From Brevundimonas huaxiensis (lineage in GTDB: Bacteria > Pseudomonadota > Alphaproteobacteria > Caulobacterales > Caulobacteraceae): a stretch of 64,000 bases of DNA. Below are positions 58,442 through 64,000 of this stretch, one piece after another (position 1 is the first letter of the stretch; every line of letters begins with the position of its first letter). The notes under the pieces were generated by a model. That model was not told where the DNA came from. It did not search any database and saw only the letters and a program-made list of their open reading frames with translations. The position numbers and the translations under genes are program-made. Location: assembly GCF_014218725.1 (NCBI RefSeq), contig NZ_JABBJE010000003.1, positions 248,001 through 312,000 of the forward strand, in the 5' to 3' direction.

Positions 58442-59581
58442 ATGACCGCCTTCCGCGCCCGCCTGACAGAAGTGGACATTCGACGCTTGATCAAGGCGAC
58501 GGACGACGATGAGCGGGCCGAGGCGGCGCACAAGCTGTGCCGCAACATGGAGCGCGCGAAACTGAATGAGGACGACCGGGCGGCGGCGCAGAAAATCCTG
58601 CGTCTGCTGGCTAATGACGCCGCCGAACTGGTGCGTCGCGCCATGGCCGTCACGCTGAAGGCGTCCGATCTGATTCCCCATGACGTGGCGCGCAAACTGG
58701 CCGGTGATCTGGACAGCATCGCCCTGCCGATCATCGCCTCGTCGCCAGCGTTCAGCGACGAGGATCTGATCGAGATTGTGCGTGCCGGATCGGTCGTGCG
58801 CCAAGTCGCCGTGGCGGGACGGGCGCGGGTGTCGCGCGATGTCGCAACGGTGCTGGCGGCGGAAGGATGCGAGCAGTCGGTTCGCATTTTGGCGGCGAAC
58901 GACAACGCCGACCTGTCCGAAGGCGCGCTGGCGACGGTCGTCGACCGTTTCGCCGACGCGCCCGAAGTCCTGACCGCCGTGGCCTATCGCCAGGTGCTGC
59001 CGCTGCATGTGACCGAACGGTTGATCCAACTGGCCAGCGAGGCGGTGCGCGAACATCTGATCAGCCATCACGCTGTGGTGCCGGAAACCGCGATCCGTCT
59101 GGCCCAATACTCTCGTGAGCGGATGACGGTGGATCTGGTCGATCAGGCCAGCGTCAGCACCGATCTAGCGGCCTTCATGGCTCAGCTGAACGCCCGTCGC
59201 GTCCTGAACGCTTCGCTGCTGCTGCGCGGACTGGCGCGGGGGCAGATGGCGATGTTCGAATACGGGCTGGCCGAACTGGCCAACACGCCGCATCACCGCG
59301 CCTGGCTGATGGTGCATGACGCCGGTCCGTTGGGGCTGAAGGCCATCTATGATCGCGCGGGTTTGCCGCCGCGCCTGTTCCAGGCCTTCCGCGCGGGCGT
59401 CGACACCTGGCGTGCGCTGGCGGCGGAGGGGATCGATACCTCGAGCGCCTATTTCCGCGATCAGATGCTGGAGCGGTTCCTGACCCAGCGTCCGGCCGTC
59501 CTTCGCGACGATCTGGCCTATCTGATGGAGCGGCTGGATCAGTCGCCGTCGCTCAGCCTGACTGCCGCCAACGCAGCCTAA
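58442..59581 (+). CDS. DUF2336 domain protein, copy 1
   Basis: A 379-residue helical-repeat protein. DUF2336 is expected to fold like HEAT repeats; here LPIIASSPAFSDEDLIEIV, LAANDNADLSEGALATVVD and LVDQASVSTDLAAF are repeated units, and residues 250-350 form a conserved C-terminal block (MAMFEYGLAELANTPHHRAWLM). No catalytic residues are visible. The function in Caulobacterales is not established to my knowledge. ATG 58442. It is followed by a bidirectional terminator. Confidence 0.85.
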   Translation: MTAFRARLTEVDIRRLIKATDDDERAEAAHKLCRNMERAKLNEDDRAAAQKILRLLANDAAELVRRAMAVTLKASDLIPHDVARKLAGDLDSIALPIIASSPAFSDEDLIEIVRAGSVVRQVAVAGRARVSRDVATVLAAEGCEQSVRILAANDNADLSEGALATVVDRFADAPEVLTAVAYRQVLPLHVTERLIQLASEAVREHLISHHAVVPETAIRLAQYSRERMTVDLVDQASVSTDLAAFMAQLNARRVLNASLLLRGLARGQMAMFEYGLAELANTPHHRAWLMVHDAGPLGLKAIYDRAGLPPRLFQAFRAGVDTWRALAAEGIDTSSAYFRDQMLERFLTQRPAVLRDDLAYLMERLDQSPSLSLTAANAA

Positions 59582-59582
59582 G

Positions 59583-59613
59583 AAAAAAGGCCCGCCGGAC
59601 ACGACGGGCCTTT
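59583..59613. terminator. Bidirectional terminator, strongest for the Hpt operon
   Basis: A nine-base stem (59586-59594 with 59605-59613) around a 10-base loop. On the minus strand the stem is followed by six T residues (A-run at 59583-59588), a good intrinsic terminator for the Hpt gene; on the plus strand TTT follows, serving the DUF2336 gene. Confidence 0.85.
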
Positions 59614-59634
59614 CGCAAACGGCTGGAGGGACGA

Positions 59635-60111
59635 TCAGCTTGCGAGGTGATCTGCGACGCGGGCTTCCAGGGTCTCGGCCAGAGCGCGGCCGGTCGGATG
59701 TTCGTCGGTCTTGATCTGGTCGCGGACGACGGCGCGGATGGCGTCGATGTGCGCGTCCAGGATCGCGATGGGCGCAGTTATGCGGCGATCGGCGTCGTCC
59801 AGCATCTTGCACAGCGAACCGGCGATACGCGTCACCAGCGGATACTCATAGGTCGTGCCCAAACCCTTCAGATCATGAGCCCGGAAATACAGAGCCTCGG
59901 CGGTGGCGGGGGTGTAGCCCTGCTCACGGATGTCGGCCTGGGCTTTGTCCAGCTTTACGATCTCGTCGTTCAGCCATTGGCCGAACTGGGCCGACATGGC
60001 TTTCAGCGCCTCCTCAGCCTTGGCGATGGCGTCGGCGTTGATGCCGAAGCCGCCGCCGACCTTGAGCCGCAGCGAGTTGGTCGGAGGGGTGATCTGCGCC
60101 GGATTGCTCAT
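59635..60111 (-). CDS. Hpt-domain phosphotransfer protein
   Basis: A 158-residue protein with one histidine-phosphotransfer domain. The phospho-accepting His79 lies in FRAHDLKGLG, matching the HxxKG motif; four helices surround it (KAEEALKAMSAQFGQW, LVTRIAGSLCKMLDD). No kinase or receiver domain is fused. ATG 60111 is preferred since GGAG lies before it; ATG 60123 is an alternative. It is upstream of the terminator and follows nadK by 62 bases on the same strand, with a second DUF2336 gene before nadK. Confidence 0.85.
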   Translation of the reverse strand: MSNPAQITPPTNSLRLKVGGGFGINADAIAKAEEALKAMSAQFGQWLNDEIVKLDKAQADIREQGYTPATAEALYFRAHDLKGLGTTYEYPLVTRIAGSLCKMLDDADRRITAPIAILDAHIDAIRAVVRDQIKTDEHPTGRALAETLEARVADHLAS

Positions 60112-60172
60112 GGCGGGCTCCATAGGACGTTCAGGCCAAGATACGGTAGCGGGCTTAAGAAGCCGTGACCGA

Positions 60173-60967
60173 TCAGTTGGCGAACTGTTCGGCCATCACC
60201 CGTTCGTCGAACGACCGGCCCGCATCGAAAAGCATGGTCAGGGTGACGTCACGACGCTCGCGCACCTCGACGCGGGCGACACGGCGGACCTCGAAGTTGT
60301 CGGCGGTCGCCGAAACCGGGCGTTTGTCGGCCTCCAAGACCTCGAACCGCACCTTGGCGCCGTGCGACAACAGGGCGCCGCGCCAGCGACGGGGCCGGAA
60401 GGCGCTGATCGGCGTCAGGGCCAGGATGCGGGCGTCCAGAGGAATGATCGGGCCGTGCGCGGACAGATTGTAGGCGGTGGATCCCGCCGGCGTGGCCACA
60501 AGGCAGCCGTCGCAGGACAGTTCCTCCAGTCGAACGCGCTCATCGACGGTGATCCGGAGCTTGGCCGACTGGCGCGTCTGGCGCAGCAACGACACCTCGT
60601 TGATGGCCAGGCCGGTGTGGACCTCGCCGCTTTCGGTCCAGGCGTCCATCTGAAGCGGGTGGATGACCGTTCTTTCAGCCGTCGCGATCCGCTCCAGCAG
60701 ACCAGTGTCGTCGTAGTCGTTCATCAGAAAGCCGACCGACCCCCGGTTCATCCCGTACACGGGCGTACGCTGGCGCAGGTTACCGTGCAGGGTTTCCAGC
60801 ATCTGCCCGTCGCCGCCCAGGGCCACGATCACATCGGCCTCGTCTTCGGGCACGGCGCCATAGCGGGCGATAAGGGCCTTGCGCGCCGCCTGGGCTTCGG
60901 GCCGGTCGCTGGCGACGAAGGCCAATCGGGGCGATGACGGCAGGGGAGGGGGGCTTGACTGAGTCAC
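60173..60967 (-). CDS. nadK: NAD kinase
   Basis: A 264-residue enzyme that makes NADP from NAD and ATP. The GGDG motif in [12 protein letters not shown], the [12 protein letters not shown] segment and the [19 protein letters not shown] block are complete. Length matches the short bacterial form. It lies between the Hpt gene and a DUF2336 gene, 31 bases after the latter, so it may be cotranscribed with both. Confidence 0.93.
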   Translation of the reverse strand: MTQSSPPPLPSSPRLAFVASDRPEAQAARKALIARYGAVPEDEADVIVALGGDGQMLETLHGNLRQRTPVYGMNRGSVGFLMNDYDDTGLLERIATAERTVIHPLQMDAWTESGEVHTGLAINEVSLLRQTRQSAKLRITVDERVRLEELSCDGCLVATPAGSTAYNLSAHGPIIPLDARILALTPISAFRPRRWRGALLSHGAKVRFEVLEADKRPVSATADNFEVRRVARVEVRERRDVTLTMLFDAGRSFDERVMAEQFAN

Positions 60968-60998
60968 TTGGCGACGTGGCCCGAGCTTAGGCGCAGAG

Positions 60999-62123
60999 TC
61001 AAACGTTCGCGGGCTTGTGCATCATCTGATGGAAGGCGCGAGAGGCGGCGTGCGCGCTCATCGGCGTGGCCTTCCAGCCGCCGTCGGCTGGCATTCCGCC
61101 CGAAAGCTTGCGCACCTCGACCAATAGGGACGCGAAGACGGCCTTGTCCACGCCCACGGCGATGCAGGCCAGATAAAGCGGCTCGGCGGTCGGCGCGCGG
61201 ATGGCGTGATGCACCTGGGCCTCGCTGAAGCCGCCCAGGACCGCCAGGGTTTGTTCGAACAGTTCGAAACGCTGTTCTCGCAGCGCGCGGACCAGCAGGC
61301 CGGGACGCAGCTGGCCGGCGGATTGAAGCTTTTCCACCAGTCGTCGTTCCGCGTCGATGCGTGTGCGATCCTCGGTCATCCGGGCGGACATGGCGCGCCA
61401 CTCCGGGCTGCCGACGGCCTTCGCCGCCGCGTCCTGAACCGCCGCGTTCAACTGGGTGTCGTCGATGCGGAAGCGTTCGCCGATCGACTGGCGCAGAGCC
61501 TGGCCGACCCATTGATAAAGCTGCTGAGCCAGTTGCTCGTTTAGCCTGGGGTGACGCGTCAACGGCGCGCGCAGGCCCGCGATGCGGCGGGAGTGATCGA
61601 CCAGCTTGCGCATGGCGTCTTCGCTGATGTCGGCCGTGCGGTTGGACGCCAGCGCTGTCATGGTGACGGGTTCGGCGCGATCGACGATCGTGTCCACGAC
61701 CGGCCGCGCCAGCTGCGGGCGCCGGGCGACGGCGATCTGATGCTCCAGCGTCGCCTCGATCAGCAGGCGTATCAGGTCGGCGTTCTGAAGAAGCGGGCTG
61801 GAGGTTATAACCGGGCGGGCGATCTCGATCTCATCCAACGCCAGCATGTTGACCAGGGCAGGCGGCGCCCAATCGACGCCCGCGATCCGTTCGGACAGGG
61901 CTAGGCGAATATCCCGCTCGGCCTGGGCTGTCAGAGCGAGGAAAATGTCGCTGAGCAGCGGCGCGACCTTGGGCGGCGGCGGATTGGATTCACACAGCGC
62001 AGTGACCTTCAACAGCAGGCGCTGACGATCGTCGGCCGAACGGCTGCTGGCCAGCGCCAGAAGCTCAGACACAGTCCGGTCGTCCCAGGCGTCGCGGGGC
62101 GGCTCCAGTTGAACGACAGACAA
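60999..62123 (-). CDS. DUF2336 domain protein, copy 2
   Basis: A 374-residue helical-repeat protein related to the 58442-59581 protein. It shares the DUF2336 pattern [20 protein letters not shown] and repeats [19 protein letters not shown] and [20 protein letters not shown], plus a C-terminal block ([23 protein letters not shown]). The two differ widely in sequence, so they are old paralogues or members of different subfamilies. It stands first in a minus-strand set with nadK and the Hpt gene. Confidence 0.85.
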   Translation of the reverse strand: MSVVQLEPPRDAWDDRTVSELLALASSRSADDRQRLLLKVTALCESNPPPPKVAPLLSDIFLALTAQAERDIRLALSERIAGVDWAPPALVNMLALDEIEIARPVITSSPLLQNADLIRLLIEATLEHQIAVARRPQLARPVVDTIVDRAEPVTMTALASNRTADISEDAMRKLVDHSRRIAGLRAPLTRHPRLNEQLAQQLYQWVGQALRQSIGERFRIDDTQLNAAVQDAAAKAVGSPEWRAMSARMTEDRTRIDAERRLVEKLQSAGQLRPGLLVRALREQRFELFEQTLAVLGGFSEAQVHHAIRAPTAEPLYLACIAVGVDKAVFASLLVEVRKLSGGMPADGGWKATPMSAHAASRAFHQMMHKPANV

Positions 62124-62295
62124 GGCGGCTCCCCGAACCGGCGACGATGCTTACCCATATGCTTGCGTCATGAAGACCGGGTTAAGCAAGACCGCCGTGG
62201 GGGTGACGTCACGTCAACGACGCCCTTGTCGGCTTGACGACGCGACTTCGCGGGGTGACGGTTTGCAAAAGCCCATCCAGAGGCAGGAGGAAATC

Positions 62296-63060
62296 ATGGC
62301 GGACGGCACCAGTCCCTCGATCAAGTCGCGCGTGTCCGAGGCCGAATGGCAGGTCCGTGTCGAGCTGGCGGCTCTCTATCGGCTCGTCGCGCTGCATTGC
62401 TGGGATGACATGATCTTCACCCATATCTCGGCGCGCGTGCCCGGGCCAGAGCATCATTTCCTGATCAATCCCTACGGCTTCTACTTCGACGAGATCACGG
62501 CCTCGTCGCTGGTGAAGGTCGATTTGGAAGGAAATATTGTCCAGGACACGCCCTATTTCATCAATCCGGCGGGCTTCACCATCCACTCGGCCGTCCACGC
62601 CGCGCGCGAGGACGCCAAGTTCGTCATCCATCTACACACCGTGAACGGCGTGGGCGTCGCCGCTCAGGCTGATGGTTTGCTCCCGGTCAGTCAGAACGCG
62701 TGTTTACTACAGCACCAGGTTGCGTATCATGGGTATGAGGGGTTGGCCCTGAACCATGACGAACGCGAACGTCTGGTCGCCGACCTGGGGGACAAACTGC
62801 TGATGCTGCTGCGAAACCACGGCACGCTGGCGGTCGGGGAAACGGCGGCTCAGGCATGGATCGGCATCTTCTTCCTGGAGCGGGCCTGCGCGCAGCAGGT
62901 TGCGGCGTTGTCCGGCGGACGCGAGCACATCTTGCTGGCGCCGGAGGAAGCGCAGGCCGAGACCAAGGAGCAGGGGCGCGGCATCGGCTTCATCTCTTCG
63001 CTGGCTTGGCCGGGCGCGCTGCGCCAACTGGACCGCAAGTCGCCGGGCTACGACGCCTAG
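62296..63060 (+). CDS. Class II aldolase/adducin family protein
   Basis: A 254-residue zinc-dependent aldolase-fold protein. The metal ligands are in VIHLHTVNGVGVA (His pair) and LRNHGTLAVG (distal His), and FTHISARVPGPEHHFLINPYG is the family's opening. Its substrate is unknown; members cleave sugar phosphates or decarboxylate ribulose-type substrates. The ATG at 62296 has a perfect AGGAGG site; the upstream open frame is not used. The next gene begins inside its 3' end. Confidence 0.88.
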   Translation: MADGTSPSIKSRVSEAEWQVRVELAALYRLVALHCWDDMIFTHISARVPGPEHHFLINPYGFYFDEITASSLVKVDLEGNIVQDTPYFINPAGFTIHSAVHAAREDAKFVIHLHTVNGVGVAAQADGLLPVSQNACLLQHQVAYHGYEGLALNHDERERLVADLGDKLLMLLRNHGTLAVGETAAQAWIGIFFLERACAQQVAALSGGREHILLAPEEAQAETKEQGRGIGFISSLAWPGALRQLDRKSPGYDA

Positions 63061-63830
63061 ATGCCGTTGTCGCGGGGACGCTGGTCCTCGCGGCGCTGAC
63101 GCCGACCCAAGCGCTCGCCGGCGCTTGGGCCCAGCCGAAGGGCAAAGGCCAGGCCATCGTCAAATACGAGCGGCTGAGCGCCGACACAGGCTTCGACGCT
63201 GCTGGCGAGGAACGCGACCTGCCTGGCCGGCGGCGCGACGCGACCTTGGGACTGTTCGCCGAATACGGCGTGGCGGATCGCCTGACGCTCCAGCTGAAGG
63301 CAGACTGGCAGGACGGCGAGGACGCCTTCGTCGATTACAGCGGGCGCGGCCCCATTGAGATCGGCGCAACCTGGCAGGTCTGGCGCGACGACCGCAACGC
63401 CGTCAGCCTTTACGGCGGCTATACCCAAGCTGGGGAGGGGCGCAACGCCGGCTATGCTGCACCGGGCGTCGGCGATCACGATTGGGAGGCGCGCGTGTCG
63501 GTCGGCCGGTCCCTTGGCGATATGGGCGAGCGCTGGGGAATGGACGGCGCATTCGTCGAGCTTCAGGCCGCACGCCGTCTGCGTGACGGCTTGCCGGATG
63601 AAACCCGCATCGACGCCACGGCGGGCGCCCGGATCGGCGAGGATTGGATGGTGCTGGGGCAGGCGTTCGGCGGCGCGGCCGACAGCGGCGCACGCTGGCT
63701 GTCGCTGGAAGCCTCGGTCGTGCGCGATTTCGGCGCCTGGAGTTTGCAGGCCGGATGGAGACAAACCGTCGCAGGCCAGGAGATCCCGATTACCCGCGGG
63801 CCCGTTATTGCGATCTGGCGACGATTTTAG
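63006..63830 (+). CDS. Putative outer-membrane protein with signal peptide, uncertain start
   Basis: An open frame to TAG at 63828-63830. The mature part begins near AWAQPKGKGQAIVKYERL and has alternating strands (GLFAEYGVADRLTLQLKADW, PIEIGATWQVWRDDRNAVSLYGGY-type pairs) ending in a strand with WRRF, like a small beta-barrel. The signal is AVVAGTLVLAALTPTQALA. No ATG fits in this frame; TTG 63006 is the nearest start and overlaps the aldolase gene by 55 bases. Start confidence is low. Confidence 0.6.
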   Translation: MAGRAAPTGPQVAGLRRLDAVVAGTLVLAALTPTQALAGAWAQPKGKGQAIVKYERLSADTGFDAAGEERDLPGRRRDATLGLFAEYGVADRLTLQLKADWQDGEDAFVDYSGRGPIEIGATWQVWRDDRNAVSLYGGYTQAGEGRNAGYAAPGVGDHDWEARVSVGRSLGDMGERWGMDGAFVELQAARRLRDGLPDETRIDATAGARIGEDWMVLGQAFGGAADSGARWLSLEASVVRDFGAWSLQAGWRQTVAGQEIPITRGPVIAIWRRF

Positions 63831-63865
63831 GGAAGATTTCTGCGACGGAAAATGTGATCCGGCAC

Positions 63866-63909
63866 GTTACTGATACGTAACATTGCGCGCACTTCATTAC
63901 CCGGTAATG
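63866..63909. promoter_or_regulatory. Two TTAC/GTAA palindromes before the last gene
   Basis: GTTAC-N6-GTAAC at 63866-63881 and CATTACC-C-GGTAATG at 63895-63909 (perfect 7+1+7). They share TTAC/GTAA half-sites, lie 29 bases apart centre to centre, and end 33 bases before the start at 63943. This fits a dimeric repressor such as a TetR-type protein; the regulator is not visible. Confidence 0.5.
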
Positions 63910-63942
63910 CATGCGGCGTCCCCCTGACCGAGAGACCCCCGC

Positions 63943-64000
63943 GTGATCAAACGTCACTTCTTCCTCGTCGCCGCCGCTGTCTTGCTTGCCCTGATGGTCG
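63943..64000 (+). CDS. Start of an exported protein, cut by the window edge
   Basis: Partial gene, GTG at 63943 with a GAGAG site ten bases upstream. The first 19 residues read as a signal peptide (IKRHFFLVAAAVLLALMV after the start), so the product is exported or a lipoprotein. The rest is outside the window. Its upstream palindromes suggest tight repression, as for an efflux-pump periplasmic protein, but the product cannot be named. Confidence 0.5.
   Translation, partial: MIKRHFFLVAAAVLLALMV

Overview
This is a high-GC alphaproteobacterial chromosome segment, most likely from Brevundimonas or a close relative in the Caulobacteraceae. The evidence is a CC0125/CC1285-type lipoprotein, DUF2336 and DUF1489 proteins, mitochondrial-type NDUFA12 and ATP12 factors, a two-gene methionine synthase, a CtrA-like TTAA-N7-TTAAC box and a large TonB-dependent receptor. 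No phage, insertion sequence, rRNA operon or CRISPR array is visible. Genes are tightly packed on both strands, often with 1-4 base start/stop overlaps, and no gene-free stretch exceeds about 300 bases.

Layout. 1-4.3 kb: leucine catabolism (mccB end, enoyl-CoA hydratase, mccA), interrupted by an opposing 2OG-Fe(II) oxygenase gene. 4.3-11.1 kb: ABM monooxygenase, DUF1489, MATE exporter, metG, a second 2OG oxygenase, rhodanese, TerC, rlmB. 11.05-12.8 kb: a tRNA-Tyr/tRNA-Gly/tuf unit whose promoter lies at the 5' end of rlmB, closed by a strong terminator. 12.9-17.0 kb: two secreted pentapeptide-repeat proteins and a protein resembling the B12-dependent ribonucleotide reductase but apparently lacking its catalytic residues. 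17.2-22.5 kb: NDUFA12-DUF2155, an RHH/membrane/EF-hand protein, lepB, aat, accC, accB, aroQ. 22.7-24.6 kb: thiS and thiG separated by an opposing VapBC-type toxin-antitoxin pair.

24.7-32.8 kb: uridine kinase, acyl-CoA ligase, DUF1499, MBL hydrolase, TonB-dependent receptor and a small secreted protein. 32.9-38.7 kb: the methionine/one-carbon operon (ArsR-methyltransferase, metF, split metH), with a palindromic operator/promoter that appears to give a leaderless mRNA and a long inverted repeat between metF and metH. 38.8-44.4 kb: EF-hand protein, 2-hydroxyacid dehydrogenase coupled to a DUF433/DUF5615 pair, ettA, a DegQ/Do-type lipoprotein protease and a VOC protein. 44.5-52.2 kb: rarA, a membrane protein, three pseudouridine synthases, a lipoprotein, crcB, a TPR-2OG oxygenase and ATP12. 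52.4-57.4 kb: a cysteine-less DJ-1-like protein, a DUF938 methyltransferase, GTP-type PEP carboxykinase, a ThiO-like oxidase and TonB. 57.5-62.1 kb: lytic transglycosylase behind a CtrA-like box, then DUF2336 / Hpt / NAD kinase / DUF2336. 62.3-64 kb: class II aldolase, a putative outer-membrane protein, and the start of an exported protein behind two TTAC/GTAA palindromes.

The most interesting loci are the degenerate NrdJ-like protein, the RHH-membrane-EF-hand protein, the DUF2336-Hpt-NadK-DUF2336 neighbourhood, the CxxC/pentapeptide pair and the leaderless-looking methionine operon promoter. Functional names come from reading motifs by eye; no database search was run.
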